The notes under the pieces: generated by a model | The model's database searches: none | What the model was told of the DNA's origin: nothing | The model's input: only the letters and a program-made list of their open reading frames with translations | From: Paraburkholderia lycopersici | GTDB taxonomy: Bacteria; Pseudomonadota; Gammaproteobacteria; Burkholderiales; Burkholderiaceae | Assembly: GCF_900096975.1 (NCBI RefSeq) | Contig: NZ_FMYQ01000007.1 | Span: 124,001-188,000 of the forward strand | Length of the DNA: 64,000 nt | Direction of reading: 5' to 3' | Made by a program: the position numbers and the translations under genes | Part shown: positions 26,070-35,560 of the stretch, piece by piece | Layout: every line of letters starts with the position of its first letter | How positions within the stretch are numbered: the first letter of the stretch is position 1

Positions 26070-27827
26070 ATGCCGACTCATCCGCTCGTCTTTCACTCGT
26101 CGCCCGGCCAGGTGATCGCCTGGCGCGACGGCGCGCCCGTCACCGTGGGCGCCTTCCTCGCCGATGTCGCGCGCGTGGCCGCTGCGCTGCCGGCGGGCGG
26201 CCACGTGTTCAACGTCTGCCGCGACCGCTACCGTTTCACCGTGGGCCTGTGCGCGGCGCTCGTATCGGGCCGCATCAGCCTGCTGCCGTCGACGCACACG
26301 CCTGAAACGGTGCGCCAGCTCGCCTCGTTCGCGCCCGACGCGTTTTGCCTGCACGATGCGCCCGACTGCGCGATCGACCTGCCGCGCTTTGCCTGGCCCG
26401 AAGCCGGGCAAGCGGCGGCGGTCGCCGACGGGCCGTTCGTTGTCCCGCAGATCGACGGCTCGCGCGTCGCGGCCTATGTGTTCACCTCCGGCTCGACCGG
26501 CGCGCCGGTGCCGCACCGCAAGACGTGGGGTTTTCTCGTCGCCAACGTGCGTGCGGCGGCCGCGCGTCTCGGTCTGCTCGACGCGCGGGACTGCACGATC
26601 GTCGGCACCGTGCCGCCGCAGCATATGTACGGCTTCGAGTCGACGGTGCTGCTCGCGCTGATCGGCGGTCTCGCGTTCAGCAACCGCCTGCCGTTTTATC
26701 CCGTCGATATCCGTAGGGAGCTCGAAGCGGTGCCGCAGCCGCGCGTGCTCGTGACCTCGCCCATCCATCTGCGCGCGCTGCTCGCCGCCGACCACGCGCT
26801 GCCGCCCGCCGCACTCATGCTCTGCGCCACCGCGCCGCTCGCGGAAAAGCTCGCGGGCGAAGCCGAGGCGCGCCTGAAGGCGCCGCTCGTCGAAATCTAC
26901 GGCAGCACCGAAACCGGCCAGATCGCGACGCGCCGCACGGCGCAGGGCGCCACCTGGCAGTTGTTCCCGAAAATCCGCCTCGAGGCGCGCGCGAGCGAAC
27001 CGCGCGAGGAAGGCGACGAGGGGCCGACCGTGTGGGTCTCGGGCGGCCACGTGGAGCAGCCCGTGCCCATGGGCGACGCGCTCGAACTGCTCGACGCGCA
27101 GCGCTTCCTGCTGCACGGGCGCAAGGCGGATCTCATCAACATTGCGGGCAAGCGCACGTCGCTCGCTTACCTCAATCATCAGTTGAACGCGATTGCGGGC
27201 GTCGTGGACGGCGTGTTCTTCATGCCTGAGCACGACGAACGCGCGAGCCACGACGGCGTGACGCGCCTCGTCGCGCTCGTGGTCGCGCCCACGCGCACGC
27301 CCGCCGATCTGCAGCGGGCGCTGCGCGAGCGCGTCGATGCCGCGTTCCTGCCGCGCCCGCTCGTATTCGTCGATTCGCTGCCGCGCAACGACACGGGCAA
27401 GCTGCCGCACGACGTGCTCGCGGCGCTCGTCGCGCGGCATACGCGCAGCGCGCCGGCGAAGGCCGAGGGCACGACGGTCTCCACGACCGCGCTCTCGTTC
27501 ACGATTCCCGCCGATCACCCGGCGCTGCCCGGCCACTTCCCGGGCCATCCTGTCGTGCCCGGCGTCGTGCTGCTCGATCACGCCATCGACGCGATCGGCT
27601 CGGCGCTCAACCGCCCGCTCGCCACGTGGAAGCTCAGTTCCGCGAAATTCCTGAGCCCGGGCGCACCTGGCGAAACGTTCGACATAGCGTGGGACGCGAC
27701 GCCGGGCGGCGCGATCCGCTTCACGCTGCGCGCAGGCGAGCGCGATGTCGCGAGCGGCGTGCTGGGCAGCGTGGCTGGCGGCGAGCCGGACAGCGGCGCC
27801 GCCGCTCGAAGCGGAGCGCGAAAATGA
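26070..27827 (+). CDS. Fused acyl/aryl-AMP ligase and 3-hydroxyacyl-ACP dehydratase
   Basis: This 585-residue protein has an N-terminal adenylate-forming domain: P-loop FTSGSTGAPVPHRKTW (about 139-154), YGSTETGQI (~276-284), ADLINIAGKR and the Lys-containing NDTGKL. The last ~125 residues are a FabA/FabZ-type hotdog dehydratase, with the active-site motif HPALPGHFPGHPVVPGV (~482-498). In aryl-polyene clusters these are usually separate ApeH-like and ApeI-like proteins. The ligase would load the aryl starter onto ACP and the dehydratase would remove water after ketoreduction. The stop overlaps the next ATG (ATGA). Confidence 0.88.
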   Translation: MPTHPLVFHSSPGQVIAWRDGAPVTVGAFLADVARVAAALPAGGHVFNVCRDRYRFTVGLCAALVSGRISLLPSTHTPETVRQLASFAPDAFCLHDAPDCAIDLPRFAWPEAGQAAAVADGPFVVPQIDGSRVAAYVFTSGSTGAPVPHRKTWGFLVANVRAAAARLGLLDARDCTIVGTVPPQHMYGFESTVLLALIGGLAFSNRLPFYPVDIRRELEAVPQPRVLVTSPIHLRALLAADHALPPAALMLCATAPLAEKLAGEAEARLKAPLVEIYGSTETGQIATRRTAQGATWQLFPKIRLEARASEPREEGDEGPTVWVSGGHVEQPVPMGDALELLDAQRFLLHGRKADLINIAGKRTSLAYLNHQLNAIAGVVDGVFFMPEHDERASHDGVTRLVALVVAPTRTPADLQRALRERVDAAFLPRPLVFVDSLPRNDTGKLPHDVLAALVARHTRSAPAKAEGTTVSTTALSFTIPADHPALPGHFPGHPVVPGVVLLDHAIDAIGSALNRPLATWKLSSAKFLSPGAPGETFDIAWDATPGGAIRFTLRAGERDVASGVLGSVAGGEPDSGAAARSGARK

Positions 27828-28849
27828 CGAAGCGCACCGCCTGGGCGAAGCAGCAGGAACGCAGCAACGCGCTGCTCCTGCGCCTCATGACATGGCTTTC
27901 GCTGCGCCTCGGGCGCCGCGCGGGGCGCGCGGTGCTGCATCTCGTCGCCGCCTATTTCGTGCTGTTTTCGCCGCGCGCGCGCGCGGCCTCTCGCGACTAT
28001 CTGCGCCGCGTGCTCGGCCGTCCCGCGCGTTGGCGCGATGTGTATCGCCACGTGTTCACGTTCGCCGCGACGATACACGACCGCATCTATCTGATGAACG
28101 CTCGCTTCGACCTGTTCGACATCCGCCCGCACGGCCATACGCTCGTGGACGCGACGCTCGCGAAGGGGCGCGGCGTGTTCCTGATGGGCGCGCACCTCGG
28201 CAGCTTCGAGGTGGTGCGCGCGCTCGGCCGCACGCGGCCCGATCTGCGCGTGGTCGTGACGATGTACGAGGAGAACGCGCAGAAGATCAACGCGGCGCTC
28301 GGCGCCGTGAATCCCGCCGCGAAGCCCGAGGTGATCGGACTCGGCCAGGTCGATTCGATGCTGCGCGTGCACGAGCGTCTCGACCAGAACTGCATGGTGG
28401 GCATGCTCGCCGACCGCACGCTGCTGGCCGACGACGCGGCCACCGTGCGGCGCATGGCCTTTCTCGGCGAACCGGCGGCGTTTCCGCTCGGGCCGCTCTA
28501 CATGGCCGCGATGCTCAAGCGCCCGGTGCTCTTCATGACGGGCCTCTATCGCGGCGGCAACCGCTACGACGTGCACTTCGAAACGCTCGCGGACTTCACC
28601 GACGTGCCGCGCGAGGCGCGTCAGCGCACCATCGACGCGGCGCTCGTGCGTTATGTCGCGCTGGTCGACCGCTATTGCCGCGCGGCGCCGTATAACTGGT
28701 TCAACTACTTCGACTTCTGGCAGGGTGGCAGGAAGGCCGCGGGCGTCGGCGCACCCGCGCCGGTTCGGGTTCCCGCTCCCGCTCCTGCGCGCCGGCGCGA
28801 GGCGCGCGCCCACGCCGAGCTGCCCGTGCACGAGGTGACCGACGCATGA
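27824..28849 (+). CDS. Lipid A-type acyltransferase (LpxL/HtrB-like LPLAT)
   Basis: This 341-residue protein has one membrane-proximal hydrophobic N-terminal region and the HX4E acyltransferase core in GAHLGSFEV (His about residue 124). A later GMLADRT segment and the ending YNWFNYFDFW are both typical of the LPLAT proteins of aryl-polyene clusters. It would transfer an acyl or polyenoyl chain to a lipid or sugar acceptor at the inner membrane. The last ~40 residues are a Pro/Ala/Arg-rich extension beyond the usual domain. It overlaps both neighbours by 4 bp. Confidence 0.88.
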   Translation: MTKRTAWAKQQERSNALLLRLMTWLSLRLGRRAGRAVLHLVAAYFVLFSPRARAASRDYLRRVLGRPARWRDVYRHVFTFAATIHDRIYLMNARFDLFDIRPHGHTLVDATLAKGRGVFLMGAHLGSFEVVRALGRTRPDLRVVVTMYEENAQKINAALGAVNPAAKPEVIGLGQVDSMLRVHERLDQNCMVGMLADRTLLADDAATVRRMAFLGEPAAFPLGPLYMAAMLKRPVLFMTGLYRGGNRYDVHFETLADFTDVPREARQRTIDAALVRYVALVDRYCRAAPYNWFNYFDFWQGGRKAAGVGAPAPVRVPAPAPARRREARAHAELPVHEVTDA

Positions 28850-29481
28850 ACGCGACACGCTATTTCGCTTCCGCGCGCTGCCTGTGTGCGATGGCGAGCG
28901 CCGCTTTCGCCCTGCTGACGGCGGCGCCCGTCACGCGCGCGCATGCCGCCGAGGCGGCGCAGCCCGCCTGGACGCTGGACCGCCTGATGTCCACGCTCGC
29001 GCAGCGCAAGTCCGGCCGCGCGAGCTTCACCGAGACGAAATATCTCTCGATCGCCACGCAGCCCGTGGAGTCGTCGGGCGAACTCGTGTTCGTCGCGCCC
29101 GATCACCTGGAAAAGATCACGCAGAGCCCGAAGCCCGAACATCTCGTCGTGGACGGCGACATGCTGACCGTGCAGCGCGACAACCGCACGTACACGCTCG
29201 CGCTCGCGCGCTACCCGGAGCTCGGTGCGTTCATCGAGAGCATTCGCGCGACGCTCGCGGGCAACCGCTTCGCGCTCGAGCAGTTCTACAAGGTCGGGCT
29301 CACGGGGCAGGGCGACGACTGGACGCTCACGCTCACGCCGCTCGACGCGCGCATGCGCAGGGTGGTGAGCTCGATCGTCATGGACGGCACGCGCGACGCG
29401 TTGCGCAGCGTCGCGATCCAGCAGGCCGGCGGCGATCGTTCGCTGATGCGCCTGCAAGCACTTGCCGCAGGCGCGAACTGA
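28846..29481 (+). CDS. LolA-like outer-membrane lipoprotein carrier protein
   Basis: This 211-residue protein has a signal peptide ending near THAHAAEAA (about residue 35) and then the LolA/LolB-like open barrel pattern: FTETKYL, SSGELVFVAPDHLEKIT, LVVDGDMLTVQ. Aryl-polyene clusters routinely include such a protein beside an MMPL exporter, where it may carry the lipid product across the periplasm. It starts within the stop of the acyltransferase gene (ATGA), and its stop overlaps the MMPL start by one base. Confidence 0.85.
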   Translation: MNATRYFASARCLCAMASAAFALLTAAPVTRAHAAEAAQPAWTLDRLMSTLAQRKSGRASFTETKYLSIATQPVESSGELVFVAPDHLEKITQSPKPEHLVVDGDMLTVQRDNRTYTLALARYPELGAFIESIRATLAGNRFALEQFYKVGLTGQGDDWTLTLTPLDARMRRVVSSIVMDGTRDALRSVAIQQAGGDRSLMRLQALAAGAN

Positions 29482-32009
29482 TGAACCCGCGCGCCCATCC
29501 GCTCATCGCGCGCGGCCTCGCGACCGTGCGGCACCGTGCCGTCGCCGTGTGGCTGCTGTGCCTCGTCGGGTGCGCGGCGGCGATCGGCCGCGCGCAGTTC
29601 AGCGCCGACCTTTCCGCGTTCCTGCCGCGCTCGCCGAGCGCCACGCAGCGCGTGCTCGTCGACCAGTTGCGCGACGGTCTCGCTTCGCGGCTCATCCTCG
29701 TCGCCATCGACGGCGGCTACGAGACCACGCGCGCCACGCTCTCGCGCCGCGTGGCGCAGACCCTGCGCGCCGATCCCGCGTTCGCGGCGGTTCACAACGG
29801 CTCGGGCGAGAACGACGCGCGCGACGAGTCGTTCATGTTTGCGCACCGCTACGCGCTGAGCCCCGCGGTCGCGCCGCAACGCTTCACGGAGCAGGGGCTG
29901 CACGACGCGCTGGGCGAGAGCCTCGACCTGCTGACGTCGTCGGCGGGACTCGTTGCGAAGGACCTGCTGCCGCGCGACCCCACGGGCGAAGTGGCGGCGC
30001 TCGTCGGCCAGCTCGACAGCGCGGCGCAGCCCGCGAGCCGCGCCGGCGTGTGGGCGTCGCGCGACGGCCGGCGCGCCGTGCTCGTCGCGCAAACGGCCGC
30101 CGCCGGCTCCGACACCGACGCGCAGGCCCGCGCGATCGACGCCGTGCGCCAGGCGTTCGATGCCGCCGCCCGCAGCCTGCCCAATGCTTCGGCCTACCAG
30201 GTATCGATGACGGGACCGGGCGTGTTCGCGGTCGCCGCGCGCGACGCCATCCGCCGCGACGTCGAACGCCTCTCGACGCTGAGCCTGCTCTTCATCGTCG
30301 CGTTGCTGTTCACGCTCTACCGTTCGCCGCGCACGCTCGCGCTCGGTTTGCTGCCGGTGCTTTCGGGCGTGGCGGGCGGCATCGCGGCGGTCTCGCTCGC
30401 GTTCGGCACGGTGCATGGCTTGACGCTCGGCTTCGGCACGACGCTGATCGGCGAAGCGGTCGATTACCCGATCTATCTGTTCGTGCAGTCGTCGCAAGGT
30501 GGGCGGCAGGGCGGGGACACGATGCGCGCATGGCTCGCCGCGTACTGGCCGACCATTCGCCTCGGCGTGCTCACCTCGGTATGCGGGTTCGCGTCGATGC
30601 TGTTTTCGGGCTTTCCCGGCCTCGTGCAACTGGGACTGTATTCGATCGCGGGCCTCGTGAGCGCCGCGCTCGTCACGCGCTTCGTGCTGCCGCAGCTTTG
30701 CGGCGGCGCGGTGGCGATTCGCGACGTCTCGCGCGTCGGCGCGGCGCTCGCTCGCGCGGCACAGGCCGCGCCGCGTTTGCGCTGGCCGCTCGCGGTGCTC
30801 GTGCTCGCCGCCGTGGCGACGCTTGCGCTGCACCGCGCCGGCCTCTGGAGCCACGAGCTTTCCGCGCTGAGCCCGGTGCCCGCCGCGAGCCAGGCGCTCG
30901 ACGCGCGCCTGCGCGCCGATGTGGGCGCGCCCGACGTGCGCTATCTCGTGGTCGTCCCGGCGGCGAGCGAACAGGCCGCGCTCGAAGGCGCGGAGAAGGT
31001 GGGCGGCCAACTGCGGCCGCTCGTCGAGCGCGGCCTGCTGGGCGGCTTCGAAAGCCCGGCGCGCTACTTGCCGAGCGACGCCACGCAGCGCGCGCGGCTC
31101 GCCAGCCTGCCCGGCGCCGACGTGCTCGCCGCGCGCCTGCGCGAGGCGATCAGGAACCAGCCCGTGGACGTGAGGCCCGACGCGTTCGCGCCTTTCCTCG
31201 CCGACGCCGAAGCGGCGCGCCACGCGCCGCTCATCACGCGTGCGGACCTCGAGGGCACCTCCATGTCACTCGCCGTCGATGCGCTGCTGACCCGGCGCGA
31301 CGGCCAATGGACCGCGATGCTCGCGTTGCGCGCGCCGCAAGGCGCGCAAGCCGTGCGCGCGGACTCGCCGAGCCTCGACGCCGCGCCCGTGCGCGACGCC
31401 GTTGCGCGCGCGAACGTGCCCGGTGCGCTTTTCGTCGACATGAAGGCCGAGGCCAATGCGCTCTACGTGAACTACGTGCACGAGGACATCCGCCTGTCGC
31501 TCGCGGGCTTCGCCGCGATCGCCGTGCTGCTGCTCGCCGCGCTGCGCTCGCCGTCGCGCGCGGCGCGCGCGCTCGCGCCGCTGGTCGCGGCCGTGCTGGT
31601 CGTGGCAGCGGGCTTCGCGCTGGCGGGCGTGCCGCTCACCATCCTGCATCTGGTCGGTATGCTGCTCATCGTCGCCGTGGGTTCGAACTATGCCCTGTTC
31701 TTCTGCAGGCGCGAGGCCGGCGAGCCCGTCGCGCCGCGCACGCTCGTCTCGCTGTTCGTCGCCAATCTCGCGACGGTCGCGGGCTTCGGCCTGCTCGCGC
31801 TTTCCCATGTGCCGCTGCTCGAAACGTTCGGGCTGACGGTGGGGCCTGGCGCGATGCTCGCGCTCGTGTTCGCGGCGATTCTCTCGCCGCCGCGCGCGCG
31901 ACGCAGCGAGGCGGCCCATGTGCGCGCCGAAAGGAAGCGCCGGCCGCAACCCGCTCACGCGCGCGCCGAACGCGCGCACATGAGCCACACGCACGGAGGC
32001 CGCGCATGA
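29481..32009 (+). CDS. MMPL/RND-family exporter
   Basis: This 842-residue inner-membrane protein has two halves. Each has one N-terminal membrane helix, a large periplasmic loop and five further helices. Examples are FIVALLFTLYRSPRTLALGLLP with GFGTTLIGEAVDYPIY in half one, and LLLAALRSPSRAARA with VGSNYALFF in half two. It resembles the COG4258-type exporters of aryl-polyene clusters, which are thought to move the finished polyene lipid outward using the proton gradient. Its stop overlaps the next start (ATGA). The C-terminal tail is basic. Confidence 0.9.
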   Translation: MNPRAHPLIARGLATVRHRAVAVWLLCLVGCAAAIGRAQFSADLSAFLPRSPSATQRVLVDQLRDGLASRLILVAIDGGYETTRATLSRRVAQTLRADPAFAAVHNGSGENDARDESFMFAHRYALSPAVAPQRFTEQGLHDALGESLDLLTSSAGLVAKDLLPRDPTGEVAALVGQLDSAAQPASRAGVWASRDGRRAVLVAQTAAAGSDTDAQARAIDAVRQAFDAAARSLPNASAYQVSMTGPGVFAVAARDAIRRDVERLSTLSLLFIVALLFTLYRSPRTLALGLLPVLSGVAGGIAAVSLAFGTVHGLTLGFGTTLIGEAVDYPIYLFVQSSQGGRQGGDTMRAWLAAYWPTIRLGVLTSVCGFASMLFSGFPGLVQLGLYSIAGLVSAALVTRFVLPQLCGGAVAIRDVSRVGAALARAAQAAPRLRWPLAVLVLAAVATLALHRAGLWSHELSALSPVPAASQALDARLRADVGAPDVRYLVVVPAASEQAALEGAEKVGGQLRPLVERGLLGGFESPARYLPSDATQRARLASLPGADVLAARLREAIRNQPVDVRPDAFAPFLADAEAARHAPLITRADLEGTSMSLAVDALLTRRDGQWTAMLALRAPQGAQAVRADSPSLDAAPVRDAVARANVPGALFVDMKAEANALYVNYVHEDIRLSLAGFAAIAVLLLAALRSPSRAARALAPLVAAVLVVAAGFALAGVPLTILHLVGMLLIVAVGSNYALFFCRREAGEPVAPRTLVSLFVANLATVAGFGLLALSHVPLLETFGLTVGPGAMLALVFAAILSPPRARRSEAAHVRAERKRRPQPAHARAERAHMSHTHGGRA

Positions 32010-32893
32010 GTTCGCCTTCGTCGCCTTCGATGCCGTTTGCGCCCGCAGCGCCCGCGTCCGCCACGTCGCGGCGCTGGAAGCCGTCGCCGCTCATCTGCAC
32101 GGCGGCCGCGGTGCACGCGGGCGCGGCCGTCGCGCTCGCGGCGCGGCCGGGCGCGTGGCCGTGGGCGGCGGGCGGCGTGGCCGCGTCGCATCTCGTGCTC
32201 ACCGCCGCGGGCCTCTGGCCGCGCAGCACGCTGCTCGGCCCGAACTGGACGCGCCTGCCCGAGCATGCGGGCCAGCGCATCGCGCTCACCATCGACGATG
32301 GTCCGGACCCCGAAGTGACGCCGCGCGTGCTCGACCTGCTCGATCGCCACGATGTGCGTGCGACGTTTTTCTGCATCGGCGATCTGGCGCGCCGGTATCC
32401 GCGGTGGATCGAGGCGATCGTGGCGCGCGGCCATGCCGTGGAGAACCATAGCCAGCGCCATCGCCATACGTTCTCGCTTTCGGGACCGCTCGTGATGAAG
32501 CGCGAGATCGAGACCGCGCAGCGCACGCTCACCGAAATCGCAGGCGTGGCGCCGCGCTTTTTCCGCGCGCCGGCAGGCTTGCGCAACCCGTTCCTCGAAC
32601 CGGTGCTGTGCGGGCTTGGCCTGCACCTCGCGAGCTGGACGCGGCGAGGCTTCGACACGTGCGCGAAGGACTCGGGCACCGTCACGCGCCGCCTGACGAC
32701 TGGCCTGGCTCCGCGCGACATCCTGCTCGTGCACGACGGCCATGCGGCGCGCGACGCGCGCGGCGAGCCGCTCGTGCTCGACGTGCTGCCGGCGCTGCTG
32801 CGCGCCGCCGCCGAAAGGCAGCTGCAGTGGACGACGCTGCGCGCGTGCCTGAACGAAGAAGCCGCCGAAATCGACCACGCCGACCTACCTTGA
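32006..32893 (+). CDS. Polysaccharide deacetylase (NodB domain)
   Basis: This 295-residue protein has two N-terminal hydrophobic segments (about residues 27-70), then a NodB domain with the metal/catalytic motif TIDDGPDPEVTP (about 94-105), the His pair NHSQRH, FFRAPAGLRNP and the late VHDGH motif. It should remove acetyl groups from an N-acetylhexosamine, probably at the periplasmic face. It is translationally coupled to the exporter gene (ATGA) and precedes the ketosynthase by 30 bases. A deacetylase is not a standard member of described aryl-polyene sets and hints that a sugar is part of the product. Confidence 0.88.
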   Translation: MSSPSSPSMPFAPAAPASATSRRWKPSPLICTAAAVHAGAAVALAARPGAWPWAAGGVAASHLVLTAAGLWPRSTLLGPNWTRLPEHAGQRIALTIDDGPDPEVTPRVLDLLDRHDVRATFFCIGDLARRYPRWIEAIVARGHAVENHSQRHRHTFSLSGPLVMKREIETAQRTLTEIAGVAPRFFRAPAGLRNPFLEPVLCGLGLHLASWTRRGFDTCAKDSGTVTRRLTTGLAPRDILLVHDGHAARDARGEPLVLDVLPALLRAAAERQLQWTTLRACLNEEAAEIDHADLP

Positions 32894-32923
32894 TCCCCCG
32901 ATGCGCCAACGGACACGACCGAC

Positions 32924-34165
32924 GTGAAACCTCTCATTCTTTCCCATTTCACTGCCACCAGTTGCCTCGGGCGCGGGCTCGACGCGACGCTCGACGCGCT
33001 GCGCGGCAAGCGGGGCGGCCTCGCGCGCTGCGACTTCGAGCGCGCGGAACTCGACACGTGGATCGGCGCGGTGGAGGGCGTCGAGGACCTGCCCATGCGC
33101 GCCGACCTCGCGGACTACGCGTGCCGCAACAACCGCCTCGCGCAACTCGGCTTCACGCAGGACGGCTTCGCGGGCCATGTCGAGGCCGCCATCGCGCGTT
33201 ATGGCGCAGGGCGTGTGGGCGTATTCGTCGGCACCAGCACCTCGGGCATCCTCGAAACCGAACATGCCTACCGGCGGCGCGACGCGCAAAGCGGCGCGCT
33301 CGCGCCGGGCTTCCATTACGCGCAGACGCACAACCCCTATTCGCTTGCCGCGTTCGTGCGCGCGTACTTCGGCTTGCGCGGCCCGGCGACGTCGATTTCC
33401 TCGGCGTGCTCGTCGGGCGCGAAGGTGTTCGGCTCCGCGCGCCGCATGATCGAAGCGGGTTTGATCGACGCGGCCGTGGTGGGCGGCGTCGACTCGCTGT
33501 GCCTGACGACGCTGTACGGCTTCAATTCGCTCGAACTGCTTTCGCGCGATCCTTGCCGTCCGTTCGACGTGAGCCGCAACGGCATTTCGATCGGCGAGGC
33601 TGCGGCGTTCGCGCTCGTCGAGCGGGTGCCCTCCGCACGCGATGTGCTCGACGGCGAGGCGGTCCTGCTGCTCGGCGTGGGCGAATCGAGCGACGCGCAT
33701 CACATGTCGTCGCCGCATCCCGAGGGGCTCGGCGCGCGCGCCGCGATGGAGCAGGCGCTCGCGACGGCGGGCGTGAGCGCGAGCGAGATCGGCTACATCA
33801 ATCTGCACGGCACGGCCACGCCGAGCAACGACGCCGCCGAAAGCCGCGCGATCGGCGGCCTTTTCGGGCGCACGCCGTGCAGCTCCACCAAGGGCGCGAC
33901 GGGGCACACGCTCGGCGCGGCGGGCGCGCTCGAAGCCGTGGTCGCGGCGCTTGCGCTGCGCCACCGTTTCGTGCCCGCGGGCGTCAATACCACGCAGCCC
34001 GATCCCGCGCTCGGGCTCGACTACGTGCTCGAGAGCCGGGAGACGCGCGTGGAGACGGTGCTCAGCAATTCCTTCGGCTTCGGCGGCACGAACTGCAGCC
34101 TCGTGCTCGGCCGCGCGGACCGCGCGCACGACCGGCTTGCGGCGCATTCGGGACTTTCGTCATGA
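32924..34165 (+). CDS. Beta-ketoacyl-ACP synthase (KAS II-type)
   Basis: This 413-residue protein starts at a GTG and carries the complete condensing-enzyme triad: Cys162 in SSACSSGA, His295 in NLHGTATPSND and His328 in GATGHTLGAAG. The GFGGTNCSLVL ending is normal. It should condense malonyl-ACP with the growing chain, working with the adjacent chain-length-factor-like protein. It is the only full ketosynthase in the locus; published aryl-polyene clusters usually have two. Its stop overlaps the next start. Confidence 0.92.
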   Translation: MKPLILSHFTATSCLGRGLDATLDALRGKRGGLARCDFERAELDTWIGAVEGVEDLPMRADLADYACRNNRLAQLGFTQDGFAGHVEAAIARYGAGRVGVFVGTSTSGILETEHAYRRRDAQSGALAPGFHYAQTHNPYSLAAFVRAYFGLRGPATSISSACSSGAKVFGSARRMIEAGLIDAAVVGGVDSLCLTTLYGFNSLELLSRDPCRPFDVSRNGISIGEAAAFALVERVPSARDVLDGEAVLLLGVGESSDAHHMSSPHPEGLGARAAMEQALATAGVSASEIGYINLHGTATPSNDAAESRAIGGLFGRTPCSSTKGATGHTLGAAGALEAVVAALALRHRFVPAGVNTTQPDPALGLDYVLESRETRVETVLSNSFGFGGTNCSLVLGRADRAHDRLAAHSGLSS

Positions 34166-34989
34166 AACTTTCCGCCTACATCGAAGGCATCGGCGTGATC
34201 GGCCCCGGGCTCTCCGGCTGGCCGCATGCCGCCAACGTGCTCGCCGCGCGCACGCCTTACGCGGGCGCACGCACGGTGCTGCCGCCGGCGGCCGGTTTGC
34301 CGGCCGCGGAGCGCCGCCGCACCGGGCCCGTGGTCAAGACGGCGCTCGCGGTGGGCCATGAAGCGGTGGCGGCGAGCGGACGTGACGCCGCCACGCTCGC
34401 CGCCGTGTTCGCGGCTTCGGGCGGCGATGGCCAGAACTGCCACGCAATCTGCGAAACGCTGGCGGGCGACGACCGCCAGCTCTCGCCCACGCGCTTTCAC
34501 AACTCGGTGCACAACGCGCCCGCGGGCTACTGGAGCATCGCGGCGCGCGCGCGGGCCACGTCGAACGTGCTGTGCGCGCACGACGGCAGCTTCGCGGCGG
34601 GCCTGCTCGAAAGCGTGTGCCAGGTGGCCGTGGACGGCATGCCGACCCTGCTCATCGCCTACGACACCGACTATCCCGAGCCGCTGCACGCGGCGCGGCC
34701 CATCGCCGATGCGTTCGGCGTGGCGCTCGTGCTCGCGCCGCGGGCGAGCACGGCGGCGCTCGCGCGCCTCGACGTGACGCTCACCGAGGCGCGCGCGACG
34801 ACGCTCGGTTCGGCCGAACTCGAAGCGCTGCGCACGAACAATCCGGCCGCGCGCGCGTTGCCGCTGCTCGAAGCGCTCGCCTGCATGGATGCCGCCGGCC
34901 GGCCGGCGAGCGTGGTCGTCGACTATCTGCCGGAGATGCGCGTGCAGATCGAAGTGGGGCCGCCGGAAGCGGCCGGCGGGCGCGCATGA
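34162..34989 (+). CDS. Chain-length-factor-like ketosynthase homologue (ApeC-like)
   Basis: This 275-residue protein resembles only the N-terminal half of a ketosynthase (Ketoacyl-synt_2 type). FHNSVHNAPAGYWSIA and CAHDGSFAAGLLESV are the landmark segments, and there is no active-site Cys in the usual place or C-terminal His motifs. Such proteins pair with a full ketosynthase and control chain length or stabilise it. The ATG overlaps the upstream stop (ATGA), suggesting a 1:1 complex. Confidence 0.82.
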   Translation: MKLSAYIEGIGVIGPGLSGWPHAANVLAARTPYAGARTVLPPAAGLPAAERRRTGPVVKTALAVGHEAVAASGRDAATLAAVFAASGGDGQNCHAICETLAGDDRQLSPTRFHNSVHNAPAGYWSIAARARATSNVLCAHDGSFAAGLLESVCQVAVDGMPTLLIAYDTDYPEPLHAARPIADAFGVALVLAPRASTAALARLDVTLTEARATTLGSAELEALRTNNPAARALPLLEALACMDAAGRPASVVVDYLPEMRVQIEVGPPEAAGGRA

Positions 34990-35540
34990 CGACGCAAGCC
35001 GACCTGCCGGGCGCGCTCGCCGGGGCCGCTTCGGGCGCCGCTTTGCATGCTGCGCCGCGCGCGCCGTTGGACCGCGCGTGGATTGCGGCGCACATACCGC
35101 ATAGCGGCGCGATGTGCCTGCTCGACGCGGTCGAGTCGTGGGACGACGCGCGCATCGTCTGCACGGCGACGAGCCATCGCGACCCGCGCAATCCGCTGCG
35201 CTCGCGTGGGCGGCTCGCGGCGGTGTGCGGCGTGGAATACGCGGCGCAGGCGATGGCCGTGCACGGCGCGCTGCTTGTCCCGCTGCGTGTCCCGTCGAAC
35301 GGTGCGGGCGATGGCGCGACGGCCGCGCGGCCGCGCGTGGGTTACCTCGCCAGCGTGCGTAACGTGGAGGCGCGCATCGAGCGCCTCGATACGCTCGACA
35401 CGGCGCTTTCGATCGAAGCCACGCGCGAGAGCGGCAGCGGCAACTCGATTCTGTACAGCTTCGCGGTGCGCGGCGGCGAACGCGTGCTGCTTACGGGGCG
35501 CGCGGCGGTGATGCTCGATGCGTCCGCCGCGATTCGATGA
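34986..35540 (+). CDS. Hotdog-fold 3-hydroxyacyl-ACP dehydratase (ApeP-like)
   Basis: This 184-residue protein starts in an ATGA overlap. After a 30-residue Ala-rich lead it shows the typical IPHSGAMCLLDAVESWDD (about 36-53), with the conserved His, and GVEYAAQAMAVHGAL. It should dehydrate beta-hydroxyacyl-ACP, giving the locus a second dehydratase beside the one fused to the AMP ligase. It is the last clear member of the plus arm. Confidence 0.85.
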   Translation: MTTQADLPGALAGAASGAALHAAPRAPLDRAWIAAHIPHSGAMCLLDAVESWDDARIVCTATSHRDPRNPLRSRGRLAAVCGVEYAAQAMAVHGALLVPLRVPSNGAGDGATAARPRVGYLASVRNVEARIERLDTLDTALSIEATRESGSGNSILYSFAVRGGERVLLTGRAAVMLDASAAIR

Positions 35541-35560
35541 AAATTCAAAAAGGGAGCCTG

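Noticed and set aside
29286..31223. Very long minus-strand frame (645 codons) opposite the MMPL exporter
   Set aside because: Arg/Glu/Ala-rich low-complexity translation typical of antisense frames in high-GC DNA; the plus-strand gene is clearly the real one. Similar antisense frames across 16-64 kb were dropped for the same reason.
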